From positions 1-64,000 of the forward strand of contig SSXW01000009.1 of the NCBI GenBank assembly GCA_009469585.1: 64,000 bases of DNA, written 5' to 3'. Each line of letters starts with the position of its first letter. Position 1 is the stretch's first letter. A model generated the notes under the pieces. It worked only from the letters and a program-made list of their open reading frames with translations. It made no database searches and was not told the origin of the DNA. The DNA comes from Dechloromonas sp. Dech2017. Lineage in GTDB: Bacteria; Pseudomonadota; Gammaproteobacteria; Burkholderiales; Rhodocyclaceae. A program made the position numbers and the translations under genes. Positions 45,869 to 58,310 of the stretch are shown in pieces.

Positions 45869-46126
45869 GTGGCCCGCTCGACCCGCGCCGCCGCCGCTGT
45901 CGCCCGGCTGAACCAACGTAGCGAAGGGCGTAGCTATTTGATGGTAATGACCGGTGACGGCAAATTTGTATTGCGCGAACGGCTGGCCGGTGGCGACAAG
46001 GATGTCGCCGAAGCGCTACCGCTCGACGATTTCGTGCGCCTGGTCGATGCCACCGGGCCGCAGAAGGTGGCGCGGGTTACCAAGAGCGACGCAGCCTTCG
46101 CCAGGCAACTCGTCAGGAAGGGCTGA
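45869..46126 (+). CDS. Hypothetical protein, 85 residues
   Basis: GTG start one base after the previous stop. The product starts MARSTRAAAAVARLNQRSEG and is mixed alpha/beta (SYLMVMTGDGKFVLRERLAGG). It has a basic N-terminus and no recognised family. Its position suggests the last gene of the isc-linked transcript. Confidence 0.55.
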   Translation: MARSTRAAAAVARLNQRSEGRSYLMVMTGDGKFVLRERLAGGDKDVAEALPLDDFVRLVDATGPQKVARVTKSDAAFARQLVRKG

Positions 46127-46234
46127 CTGAGCTTGAGGCTAATGCGCGGTCAAGGAAGCAATGCCGCCGGCCGCACAGCCGGTTGTGTGCTGCGGCCGAT
46201 TCGAGCAGCCAACCCGTCGTTCCGCTTGTCGTTC

Positions 46235-46274
46235 GAAAATTTCAATTTTGGTGAAAATTTCCGGTCGACCGCAG
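46235..46274 (+). repeat. Dispersed GTCGACCGC repeat, copy 7
   Basis: GAAAATTTCAATTTTGGTG, then AAAATTTCCGGTCGACCGCA. It lies in non-coding DNA and is one of the best copies. Confidence 0.65.
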
Positions 46275-46383
46275 CAAACCGCATCGGAAGCAGCCAACGT
46301 TAGCCGCGCCTCCGCCATGCCGGCGGTCTGCTTCGCCGGAATCCGGTGCGAGTCCGACTCCAGAAATCACGCGTTTTTTCTGG

Positions 46384-46416
46384 CAGAAAAATAAAACCCC
46401 CGGACAGTCGGGGGTT
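46384..46416 (-). terminator. Terminator of the Ala-rich lipoprotein gene
   Basis: AACCCCCG / CGGGGGTT stem with a six-base loop; on the minus strand it exits into TTTTATTTTT. Confidence 0.8.
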
Positions 46417-46469
46417 CGTCATCACGCCGAGGCCCGGGGAAAACCGGACCCGGAACGAGAAGACAGCGC

Positions 46470-46856
46470 TTACTTGGCAGCAGCGTCCTTGGCCTTTTGT
46501 ACGGCTGCTTCAGCCGCTGCCTTGGCCTCGGCAGCGGCCTTGTCGGCTGCTTCCTTGGCCTTGTCCGCCGTTTCGGCGACAACCTCCTTGGCTTTTTCGG
46601 CAGCCTCGCCAGCCGCTGCCTTTGCGTCCTGGCCTGCCTGCACGGCGTTGGCCTTGGCATCTTCAGTAACGGCCTTGGCGGCCTCGCCGGTCTTCTCGGC
46701 GGCATTCTTCATCGCGTCGCCAGCAGCCTTGACGGCCTCGGTAGCCTTCGTGTCGGCTGCTGCCGGGGTTTCTTCCTTCTTGCTGCAACCAGCCAGGGCG
46801 GCAGAGACGGCGACGACGGCGAGCAGCGAACGGGTAAACGTAGTTAGTTGGGACAT
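46470..46856 (-). CDS. Ala/Lys-rich coiled-coil lipoprotein
   Basis: 128 residues. The lipobox is in VVAVSAALAGCSKKEE. The mature part is almost entirely Ala, Lys and Glu in heptad-like repeats (AAGDAMKNAAEKTGEAAKAV), resembling apolipoprotein/LEA-type helices. It is probably an abundant outer-membrane-attached helix, in the manner of Lpp-like or stress proteins; the role is unknown. The ATG at 46856 has AAGGAAA upstream. It lies 25 bp after the LysM gene. Confidence 0.8.
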   Translation of the reverse strand: MSQLTTFTRSLLAVVAVSAALAGCSKKEETPAAADTKATEAVKAAGDAMKNAAEKTGEAAKAVTEDAKANAVQAGQDAKAAAGEAAEKAKEVVAETADKAKEAADKAAAEAKAAAEAAVQKAKDAAAK

Positions 46857-46881
46857 GTTGTTTCCTTTTTCAGGCAATGAA

Positions 46882-47352
46882 TCAAGCTGAGGGAATGCGG
46901 AGAACCTGGCCCGGATAAATCTTGTCCGGATGAGTCAGCATTGGTTTGTTGGCTTCGAAAATGCGCATGTAGGCGTTGGCATTGCCGTAGGACTCCTTGG
47001 CGATCCTGGACAGCGTGTCGCCGCGAACGACCGTGTAGAAGCGGGGTGCCTCGGCCGCCGCGGCGACCGCCAGTTGGTCCACGACCTGAGCGACGCCGGC
47101 GACATTGCCGCAGCAGAGAAGGATTTTCTCCTTGGTTTCCTGATCGGGGGCAGTGCCGGAAACGGTCACCGTGGATTGGGCGCCGTCAAAGGCTACCGCA
47201 AGGTTTTCGGCGCTGAGCTTCATGGCACCGATGTAGGTCTTGATGGCGGCCGCCGCCTGCGCATTGGCCGCTCCGGGATCGGTCGCCGCCTGAGCGGTAC
47301 CGTGGCCGAAAAGTTTCTCTCCGGCTTCCTTGATGAAGCTGAATAAACTCAT
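46882..47352 (-). CDS. lysM: BON-LysM protein (Kbp/YgaU type)
   Basis: 156 residues. A BON domain (about 35-95, with LAVAFDGAQSTVTVSGTAPD and VAGVAQVVDQL) is followed by a C-terminal LysM (YTVVRGDTLSRIAKESYGNANAY, then LTHPDKIYPGQVLRIP). There is no signal peptide, like the cytoplasmic E. coli K+-binding protein Kbp (YgaU). It is likely a potassium sensor or stress protein. Confidence 0.9.
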   Translation of the reverse strand: MSLFSFIKEAGEKLFGHGTAQAATDPGAANAQAAAAIKTYIGAMKLSAENLAVAFDGAQSTVTVSGTAPDQETKEKILLCCGNVAGVAQVVDQLAVAAAAEAPRFYTVVRGDTLSRIAKESYGNANAYMRIFEANKPMLTHPDKIYPGQVLRIPSA

Positions 47353-47373
47353 TGGGCAACTCCTGTCGGATGG

Positions 47374-47398
47374 AAAAATTACGAGTCTGAAAGACTCG
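47374..47398 (-). terminator. Terminator of serB
   Basis: CGAGTCT / AGACTCG hairpin with a three-base loop; on the minus strand it is followed by TAATTTTT. Confidence 0.75.
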
Positions 47399-47435
47399 CA
47401 GTTTCAATCATAACTAATTCGGATATGCCGCGCGA

Positions 47436-48275
47436 CTAATTCAGTATGTTGAGCAGCGAATCCAGACCGCCGAAATTGATTGCCACGTCGGCCTTGGCGC
47501 GGGTCGCCGGCTTGGCGCGGAAGGCCACCGACAGGCCGGCCTGGGCCATCATCATCAGGTCGTTGGCGCCGTCGCCGCAGGCGATGACCTGTTCCTTCTT
47601 CAGCCCCAGTTCGTCGGCCAGACGGGCCAGGTGATGGGCCTTGGCGGCGGCGTCGACGATGTCGCCGACGACCTTGCCGGTGAGCTTGCCGCCGCAGATT
47701 TCCAGTTCGTTGGAAGTGGCGAAGTCGAAACCCAGTTCGATGCGCAGGCGCTCGGTGAAATAGGTGAAGCCGCCGGACAGGATGGCCGTGCGCAGGCCGG
47801 CCTGCTGGCAGGCTTCGAGCAGTTCGCGGGCGCCCGGAGAGAGCAGCAGGCGCTCGCCGAAGACGCGGGCCAGCACGCGGGCATCCAGCCCGGCAAGCAG
47901 GGCCAGGCGGCGGCGCAGGCTTTCCCGGTAGTCGATCTCGCCGCGCATGGCAGCTTCCGTCACCGCCGACACCTCGGCCTTCTTGCCGGCGAAATCGGCC
48001 AGTTCGTCGATGCATTCGATGGTGATCAGCGTCGAATCCATGTCGAAACAGATCAGGCCGTAATCGGATAGCTTGCGGTCGGCGGCGGCAAAGGCCCAGT
48101 CGAGCCTTTCGGCCTCGATCAGCGGGATCAGGGAATCGAACTCAGCCGTGCGGGTGGCGCCTTTCAGGCGGACGACCTGCGGCGGCCGGGGTTCCACGGC
48201 AGAAGCGCCGGTGGCGGCGACGATGCGTTCGAGCAGGAAGGTAGGCAGGGCGCCGCCCTGGATGATCAGGTTCAT
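47436..48275 (-). CDS. serB: Phosphoserine phosphatase
   Basis: 279 residues of the HAD family. The nucleophile Asp is in CFDMDSTLITIECIDE, the Ser motif in TAILSGGFTYFTE, and motif IV in CGDGANDLMMM. The N-terminal extension (about 75 residues) resembles the degenerate ACT-like part of proteobacterial SerB. It performs the last step of serine synthesis, upstream of the CysE reaction. A terminator follows. Confidence 0.95.
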   Translation of the reverse strand: MNLIIQGGALPTFLLERIVAATGASAVEPRPPQVVRLKGATRTAEFDSLIPLIEAERLDWAFAAADRKLSDYGLICFDMDSTLITIECIDELADFAGKKAEVSAVTEAAMRGEIDYRESLRRRLALLAGLDARVLARVFGERLLLSPGARELLEACQQAGLRTAILSGGFTYFTERLRIELGFDFATSNELEICGGKLTGKVVGDIVDAAAKAHHLARLADELGLKKEQVIACGDGANDLMMMAQAGLSVAFRAKPATRAKADVAINFGGLDSLLNILN

Positions 48276-48288
48276 TGAACGTCAGTGT

Positions 48289-48549
48289 TTAGGCGGCGAT
48301 TTCACCGCGTTGTCGATGCATCAGATCGAGGAGGAATTCGGGGGCAAGGTCGGCGCCGTTATCCCACACCACGGTCTTCAATAAGGGGTCATGGCGAGCC
48401 GTGGCGAACATGGCGGGTTCGCGCAATGGCTCGAATACTTCGCCATCCAATTCGCCGGAAAGGTCAATTTCGCCGCTTTCGCCATTGTTGAAGCGCAGGA
48501 ACAGGCGATAGCCGGGTAGCGGAGTAACCTCGGTGGTATGCAGAATCAT
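48289..48549 (-). CDS. DUF2442 protein
   Basis: 86 residues. DUF2442 features are the start ILHTTEVTPLPGYRLFLRF, then DLSGELDGEVFEPLREP and VVWDNGADLAPEFLLDLM. The family often follows DUF4160 in gene pairs suspected to be toxin-antitoxin modules. Here a broken DUF4160 frame lies just upstream (48555-48593). It is 13 bp before serB on the same strand, so it may be cotranscribed. Confidence 0.82.
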   Translation of the reverse strand: MILHTTEVTPLPGYRLFLRFNNGESGEIDLSGELDGEVFEPLREPAMFATARHDPLLKTVVWDNGADLAPEFLLDLMHRQRGEIAA

Positions 48550-48554
48550 GGGCT

Positions 48555-48593
48555 TTACTCCAGCGTGCCGAAGAAGCGGGATATCTCGGGCAT
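48555..48593 (-). pseudogene. DUF4160 remnant
   Basis: A 12-codon frame, MPEISRFFGTLE then stop, lies 5 bp before the DUF2442 gene. MPEISRFFG is the conserved start of DUF4160 proteins, which run to about 80-100 residues. The internal body is gone, apparently by an in-frame deletion leaving the two ends. Confidence 0.6.
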
Positions 48594-48618
48594 GTCGGGG
48601 TGGTCGAGCTGCGCTGGT

Positions 48619-49688
48619 TTAGCCCAGCCGCTCCGGCAGCACGTCGCGGAGCAGCACGGCGGCGTCGCGGATGGTTTTTTCGGTGGTATTCCAGCCGATG
48701 CAGCCATCGGTCACCGAGCAGCCGTACTTGAGCTGGCTGAGGTCGGCCGGGATCGGCTGGTTGCCCGGCTCGATGTTGGATTCGATCATGACGCCGAGGA
48801 TGGACTTGTTGCCGGCGCGAATCTGGTTGACCACGTCGGTCATGACCAGCGGTTGCAGTTCCGGTTTCTTGGAGCTGTTGGCGTGCGAGCAGTCGACGAC
48901 GATGTTTGCCGGCAGCTTGGCCTTGGCGATGGCGGCTTCGGCCATGGCGATCGACACGGTGTCGTAGTTGGGGCCGGATTCGCCGCCGCGCAGCACGATG
49001 TGGCCGTGCGCATTGCCCTTGGTACGGACGATGGCGACGCGGCCGTCGTTGTTGAGGCCGAGGAAGGAGTGCGGTCGCGAGGCCGAGAGGATGGCGTTGG
49101 TGGCCACGGTCAGGTCGCCGCTGGTGGCGTTCTTGAAGCCGACCGGGGTGGACAGGCCGGACGACATTTCGCGGTGGGTCTGCGATTCGGTGGTGCGGGC
49201 GCCGATGGCGGTCCAGGTGATGAGGTCGCCGTAGTATTGCGGCGAGATCGGGTCGAGCGCCTCGGTGCCGGTGGGCAGGCCGAGTTCGGCGACATCCATC
49301 AGGAAGCGGCGGGCCTTTTCCATGCCGATGTCGATGCGGAAGCTGTCGTCCATGAAGGGGTCGTTGATGTAGCCCTTCCAGCCGACGGTGGTGCGCGGCT
49401 TCTCGAAATAGACGCGCATGATCAGTTGCAGCGTGTCGCCGACTTCGGCCTGCAGGGCATGCAGGCGGCGGGCGTAGTCCATGCCGGCGACCGGGTCGTG
49501 GATGGAGCAGGGGCCGACGACGACGAACAGGCGGTGGTCCTTGCGCTCGAGCACCTTGCGCAGCAGGTTGCGGCCCTGGGTGACGGTTTTCGAGGCCTTC
49601 TCGGTGATCGGCAGGCGGGCGTGGATTTCCTCCGGCGTCGGCATGGGGTCGAAGGCGCTTACGTTCAGGTTTTCGGTGTTCTTGGTCG

Positions 49689-49692
<4 letters not shown>
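48619..49692 (-). CDS. aroG: 3-deoxy-7-phosphoheptulonate synthase (class I)
   Basis: 357 residues. It joins phosphoenolpyruvate and erythrose 4-phosphate at the entry of the shikimate pathway. Class I AroAI signatures are present: VVVGPCSIHDP, MRVYFEKPRTTVGWKG, GARTTESQTHREMSSG and VDCSHANSSK. Which aromatic amino acid inhibits it cannot be told with certainty. It overlaps mfd by 4 bp (ATGA). Confidence 0.95.
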
Positions 49693-53150
<3,458 letters not shown>

Positions 53151-53390
53151 GTTGGCGCAGGGTAAGGCATTGCGGGGCGACGATTATAGCCCCATTGCAC
53201 TGACCGCTATTTATCCGTGCCGGCTTGGGAATTTGCCACGGTTGTCGCGGTCTACCACGATAATCGGCAAAAACGCCGATGTCATTGCTTTGCCGCTGCC
53301 GCACCTGCCTTGCCCTGCCCGTGAAATGGATTTGCCTTATGCCGGGGTGTTATCATGTCCGGCGTGTTTTCGGAGTCGCGCACAGTCATC

Positions 53391-53645
53391 ATGTCCCATG
53401 AGAAAGAAAAGCGAAGCGGTGCCGAGCGGCGGTTGCTGGCCGGCCAGGCGCATGTTCGCTTTGGTGAGCGTCGTTCAGCCGAACGGCGCCAGGTGACGAT
53501 TACCGACATCAGCTTTGCGGAGTGGGTGACCCATTTCGCTTTTTTCAAGCAGAAGCGCGCCAAGGCGGCCAAGGCCAGGCAGGAACTGGCCGACGCGGCA
53601 GCCCGGGAAGAAGCTTCGGGCAAGGATCAGGGCAGGCAGGAATGA
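53391..53645 (+). CDS. Small Arg/Glu-rich protein with ERR motifs (first of a pair)
   Basis: 84 residues. MSHEKEKRSGAERRLLAGQ and FGERRSAERRQVTITDIS carry paired G/A-ERR and GERRSxERR motifs. An aromatic segment (FAEWVTHFAFFKQ) and a Lys/Ala/Glu coiled coil follow. I recognise no function. Its stop overlaps the start of the next gene, which has the same motif type. An upstream in-frame start at 53355 is possible. Confidence 0.6.
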   Translation: MSHEKEKRSGAERRLLAGQAHVRFGERRSAERRQVTITDISFAEWVTHFAFFKQKRAKAAKARQELADAAAREEASGKDQGRQE

Positions 53646-53866
53646 CGACTCAGGGATCGGAAAACCAACGCCGCACAATCTGCGACAGCGAACGCCGCCA
53701 AGCTGGCGACAGGCGGCAGGCCAACTTCGGCGCGCCGGCCGGGATGTGTGAAAGGCGCGTCAATATCGAGCGACGCCTGTTCAATCTCGATGTGCGCTGT
53801 TTTGTCGCCTGGCTGGAAAAGCCGCCAGGCCGGGATGTGGCGCAGGGCGCGCCGGTCGTCGGTTAG
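53642..53866 (+). CDS. Small Arg-rich protein with ERR motifs (second of a pair)
   Basis: 74 residues. ENQRRTICDSERRQAGDRRQ and MCERRVNIERRLFNLDV repeat the ERR/DRR pattern, and FVAWLEKP resembles the aromatic segment of the preceding protein. The ATGA overlap implies coupled translation. It is possibly a diverged duplicate. The function is unknown. Confidence 0.6.
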   Translation: MTTQGSENQRRTICDSERRQAGDRRQANFGAPAGMCERRVNIERRLFNLDVRCFVAWLEKPPGRDVAQGAPVVG

Positions 53867-53911
53867 CGACCAGCCGGCCGGAGTCAGCGAGGAGCGTCCG
53901 GTCTCGATCGT

Positions 53912-54505
53912 TCAGCGAAGCAGGCGATGGATCAGCCAGTCTGCTGCCTCGGTCAAGGCCGCGTCGCCCGGCCGCAGGGTCCGGATTTCGTGATCGTTGT
54001 GCAGGTGCCCGGTCGCCCGGCGGCTGGCTGTCAGGCCCGCCGCGTCGTAGGCGTCGTGCAGGACGAGCAGTGGGGGGAGCAGCAGGTCGAGGGCCTGGCC
54101 GCCGGCCCGGTCGATCAATCCGCCATGGCAGGCGACGGCGTCGACCTGGCTGTCGCGCTGGGCGGCGGCGCGGATCGCTGCCGGGGCGATGCCACCGGTG
54201 GCGAAGATGCCGAGCGTCAATTGCTCCATGTCGCCGTCGCTGCGGATCAGGTCGAGGACGTCGATCAGCCTTTGGGTCAGGCGCGGCACGTTCTGCGTGG
54301 CGTCGGCAAAGCCGATTTCCGAGGCCGACAGCAGTTCGGTGACGAAGACGGCACAACCCCGCATCGCCAGTTCGCTGGCCATTGCCGTATCGGCCGTCCC
54401 GAGGTGGGGGCGGACGATGAGAATCAGGCAGGACGGCAGTTCGGGGCGTTCGAGACAGCCGCGCAGGCTGCCGTGGGGCGTGTGGCGGGTGATGCGTCGG
54501 TTCAT
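53912..54505 (-). CDS. Alpha/beta-hydrolase-fold protein, dienelactone-hydrolase-like, nucleophile unclear
   Basis: 197 residues. The layout is that of small DLH-type hydrolases: SCLILIVRPHLGTADTAMASELAMRGCAVFVTELL, LTLGIFATGGIAPAAI at the nucleophile elbow, PLLVLHDAYD, and a late GHLHNDHEI. The usual Gly-x-Ser/Cys-x-Gly is replaced by F-A-T-G-G, so catalysis is doubtful. Similar proteins are often fused to or placed near phosphoribosyltransferases, but none is here. Confidence 0.6.
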   Translation of the reverse strand: MNRRITRHTPHGSLRGCLERPELPSCLILIVRPHLGTADTAMASELAMRGCAVFVTELLSASEIGFADATQNVPRLTQRLIDVLDLIRSDGDMEQLTLGIFATGGIAPAAIRAAAQRDSQVDAVACHGGLIDRAGGQALDLLLPPLLVLHDAYDAAGLTASRRATGHLHNDHEIRTLRPGDAALTEAADWLIHRLLR

Positions 54506-54569
54506 TCGGCTGAGGGAACGGGCGATGCCGCCATCCTACTCCATCCTGCCGCTTGCCGGCGGCACCGGC

Positions 54570-54887
54570 TTACAGGGCGCGTAGGCCGTGCAGCACGGCC
54601 ATGCCGGCGATGAAGGGCAGCCACGGATTGCGCCAGGCGAGCGCCGCGCCGACGGCGGCGACAGCCGCCGCCAGCTTGGGGTTGAAGACGGCGATTGCCC
54701 CATCGACGAGCACGATGTCGGGCACGACGATGGCGGCCAGCGCCGCGGCCGGGGCGTAGCGCAGGGCGCGCTGCAGCGTGGCGGGCAGTGCGTAGCGGCT
54801 GCCGAGGACGATGAATCCGGCGCGCGGCAAGGTGGTGGCCAGGCCGAGCAGGACGAAAGTCAGCCACAGGTAGGCGTCGGAATTCAT
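54570..54887 (-). CDS. azlD: AzlD-family branched-chain amino acid exporter, small subunit
   Basis: 105 residues with about four transmembrane helices. It starts MNSDAYLWLTFVLLGLATTLPRAGF, with ALRYAPAAALAAIVVPDIV typical of AzlD. Its start overlaps the azlC stop. With AzlC it probably exports branched-chain or related amino acids. Confidence 0.9.
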   Translation of the reverse strand: MNSDAYLWLTFVLLGLATTLPRAGFIVLGSRYALPATLQRALRYAPAAALAAIVVPDIVLVDGAIAVFNPKLAAAVAAVGAALAWRNPWLPFIAGMAVLHGLRAL

Positions 54888-55597
54888 GACGGCTCCCGTG
54901 ACGACGGCCAGCTTTCGGCGGCGAAGCCGGCCGCGATCCCGGCGCCGATGCCGGCGATGACACCGAGGCGCAGCGGCAGGTCGCGCAGCAGGGTGGCGCC
55001 GATGCCGCCGACCAGGGCGGCGATCAGCATTGGGCGGACCCTGGCCATCGGAACGAGGAGGACGAGCAGCGCGATGGTCGCCATGAATTCGAGCGACCAG
55101 CCGGCCGGGATGCGGTGGGCGGCGTAGATGCCGAGCAGCGCGAAGGCCTGCCACAGGGCCCAGGTCCACAGGCTGGGGGCGAGGTAGTAGCCGAGGCGCC
55201 AGGCCGGGTCGTCGATGCGTTGCAGCTTGTCGAAGCAGGTGGCGAAGACGCCGTCGGTCAGCAAATGGCCGGCCAGCCAGCGTTGGCCCGGGCCGATGCC
55301 GCGAAAGCCGGGGGCGATGGCGGCGCTGAAGATGACGAAGCGCAGGTTCAGCGCCAGGGCGGTGGCGACGATCAGCCACAGCGGCGCGGCGGCGGCGATC
55401 AGCGGCAGGGTGCCGAGCTGGGCGGTGCCGGCGAAGACGATGATGTTCATGCCCATGGCCTGGAGCGGCGTCAGGCCGATGCTGGTCATCGCCATTCCGA
55501 CGACCAGGGCCCAGGGAATCAGCCCGACCGACACCGGCAGGAAAGCGACGAAACCTTCCCGGGCGCCGTCGCGGAAACCGTGTTGGCTAGCGTTCAT
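54884..55597 (-). CDS. azlC: AzlC-family branched-chain amino acid exporter, large subunit
   Basis: 237 residues, hydrophobic throughout. AzlC motifs are GFVAFLPVSVGLIPWALVVG, NIIVFAGTAQL, LNLRFVIFSAAIAP and HLLTDGVFATCF. It is paired with AzlD by a 4-bp overlap. It is separated from the AmmeMemoRadiSam operon by about 250 bp, including a repeat copy. Confidence 0.92.
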   Translation of the reverse strand: MNASQHGFRDGAREGFVAFLPVSVGLIPWALVVGMAMTSIGLTPLQAMGMNIIVFAGTAQLGTLPLIAAAAPLWLIVATALALNLRFVIFSAAIAPGFRGIGPGQRWLAGHLLTDGVFATCFDKLQRIDDPAWRLGYYLAPSLWTWALWQAFALLGIYAAHRIPAGWSLEFMATIALLVLLVPMARVRPMLIAALVGGIGATLLRDLPLRLGVIAGIGAGIAAGFAAESWPSSREPS

Positions 55598-55659
55598 GGC
55601 AGGCCGCGGCGGCGCGCCGGCGGCCGGTCGAGGCCGCGGACGGGTGGTTGGGCGACGGC

Positions 55660-55697
55660 GACGGTCGACGGCAAAAAAGGCTCAAAATCGAAATTCC
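55660..55697 (-). repeat. Dispersed GTCGACCGC repeat, copy 9
   Basis: The minus strand reads GGAATTTCGATTTTGAGCC, then TTTTTTGCCGTCGACCGTC. It lies in the 252-bp gap between azlC and amrS. The same gap holds a G/C-rich dyad (CCGGCGCCG at 55796-55804 and its complement at 55817-55825) that may be a weak terminator. Confidence 0.65.
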
Positions 55698-55849
55698 ATC
55701 AGGGAGCGGGGGGGCGAGCGGCCGGCAGCGCACCGGGCAGGATTGCCAAGGTTAAAGGATTCCCCGGCTCGCCGCAGGGCGGGAAAACCACTAGGCCGGC
55801 GCCGGGAACTTTCGGGCGGCGCCGGTAGCGGGGTTACCCGGGGCAGCGT

Positions 55850-56940
<1,091 letters not shown>

Positions 56941-56944
<4 letters not shown>

Positions 56945-57489
56945 GGCGCAGCCTCCTTCCATTGGGTGACGGCGTAGCGTTCGAGGCGGACATCCGGCCC
57001 CCAGTAGCCGGCCGGCAGCCCCGCCTTTTCCTTTAGATGGGCCAGGAAGGCCGCGGGTTCGGGGAGTTGCTCCCAGACCTGGGGCAGGAAGGTGGCGCGG
57101 TGCCGGCCGGCGCTGAGGATGACGCCGTCGATCCCGGGCCGCAGGCGGGCGAGGGCGTCGGCTTCGTCGCGGCAGGGCAGGGCGACCGGAGCGTCGAGCA
57201 GCGAGACCTCGACCCGGATGGCGGGCAGTTCGTCGGCGGCCAGCGGCTTGAAGCGCGGGTCGCGGAAGGCAGCGGCGAGCGCGTTTTCACGGACGTCTTC
57301 GGCCAGCGGCCGCCAGGCTTCGAGGCTGCCGATGCAGCCGCGCAGCCGGCCGTTGCGGGTCAGCGTCACGAAGACGGCGCCCGGTGTGTGAAGTTCCGGG
57401 CAGTCCATCGTCTTCGCCTGGCCTTGGCCGAGGCGGGCGGCAATGGCATTGCGGGCCAGGGTCAGCAGGGTGGTGCCGAGTTCAGCCAT
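56941..57489 (-). CDS. amrA: AmmeMemoRadiSam system protein A (AMMECR1)
   Basis: 182 residues. AMMECR1 hallmarks are the glycine-rich GAVFVTLTRNGRLRGCIGSLEAWRPL, DPRFKPLAADELPAIRVEVSLLDA and ATFLPQVWEQLPEPAAFLAHLKEKAGL. The LRGCIGS loop holds the conserved Cys. Function unknown. It overlaps amrB by 8 bp and amrS by 4 bp. Confidence 0.93.
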
Positions 57490-58300
57490 GATGGCCGCCT
57501 TCGCTGATCGTGAAAGCCGCGTAGCCGACCACCCGGTGCCGGTCGCCGGCCGTGTCGCCGGAATTGCGGCAGGCCAGCAGTTCGGGCCGCAGGCCGCGGC
57601 GGCGGGCGGTAAGGAGCAGGCCGTTCATCGGGTAGGCGCCGCAGGCCTGCTCGGGGCGCAGGTCGGCGTCGAGGTGCAGGATGTGCTGGCAGGTGTTGCG
57701 GTCGACCTGCTGCGCCGTGGCGTAGGGCAGGTAGTGCGACAGGTCGGAGCTGACGACGATCAGCGTTTCCGGCCCGCCCCACAGCAGGTCGATGACCTCG
57801 GCGACGGCTTCCGGCGTGGCGTGGCCGACGGCCAGCGGGACCAGCGTGAACTGGTCGAGGATCCGCTGCAGGAAGGGCAGGTGCACTTCCAGCGAGTGCT
57901 CGAAGGCATGGGCCTGGTCGCTGAAGACGATTTGCGGCAGGCCGGCGAGCCGGGCGATGACCTGGGCGTCGAGGCGGATGCTGCCGAGCGGCGTGGTGAA
58001 GGCTTCCGCCTCGGGCAGCGCGATGCCGTCCACGGCCACCCGGTGGGTCGGGCCGAGCAGCACGACGCGGCGGATGTCGGCCGACCAGGGGGCGAGCCGG
58101 GCGTAGGCGGCGGCGGCCGTGGACCCGGAATAGATGTAACCGGCGTGCGGCACGATCAGCGCCTTGGGGCGGGAGCCTGGCGCGGTGGGCGGCGCGTTGG
58201 CCGGAATGGCGGCGAGCAGCTGGTCGATGCTGGCGTTGAGGTCGGCCGGGTCGGCCGGGTAGAACATGCCGGCGACGGCGGGGGGGCGGTTGTTGAGCAT
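57482..58300 (-). CDS. amrB: AmmeMemoRadiSam system protein B (Memo)
   Basis: 272 residues. Memo-family features are RPPAVAGMFYPADPADLNASI, LIVPHAGYIYSGSTAAAAYA, VVLLGPTHRVAV, EHSLEVHLPFLQ and SSDLSHYLPY, with the three metal-site histidines visible in HAGYIYSG, EHSLEVHLPF and SHY. Human MEMO1 is a metal-binding redox-related protein; the bacterial role is unknown. It starts 10 bp after the DUF4010 gene. Confidence 0.93.
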   Translation of the reverse strand: MLNNRPPAVAGMFYPADPADLNASIDQLLAAIPANAPPTAPGSRPKALIVPHAGYIYSGSTAAAAYARLAPWSADIRRVVLLGPTHRVAVDGIALPEAEAFTTPLGSIRLDAQVIARLAGLPQIVFSDQAHAFEHSLEVHLPFLQRILDQFTLVPLAVGHATPEAVAEVIDLLWGGPETLIVVSSDLSHYLPYATAQQVDRNTCQHILHLDADLRPEQACGAYPMNGLLLTARRRGLRPELLACRNSGDTAGDRHRVVGYAAFTISEGGHHG

Positions 58301-58310
58301 GGTGTTTACC

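Larger units (their letters stand above)
46127..46469. other. Intergenic region with repeat copy 7 and a terminator
   Basis: 343 bp without a gene. It holds the dispersed repeat at 46235-46274 and, at its right end, the hairpin terminator of the minus-strand lipoprotein gene. Confidence 0.5.

Noticed and set aside
55796..55825. Possible riboswitch upstream of azlC
   Set aside because: Only a simple 9-bp G/C dyad is present. No conserved riboswitch core could be recognised, and a weak terminator of amrS is as likely.
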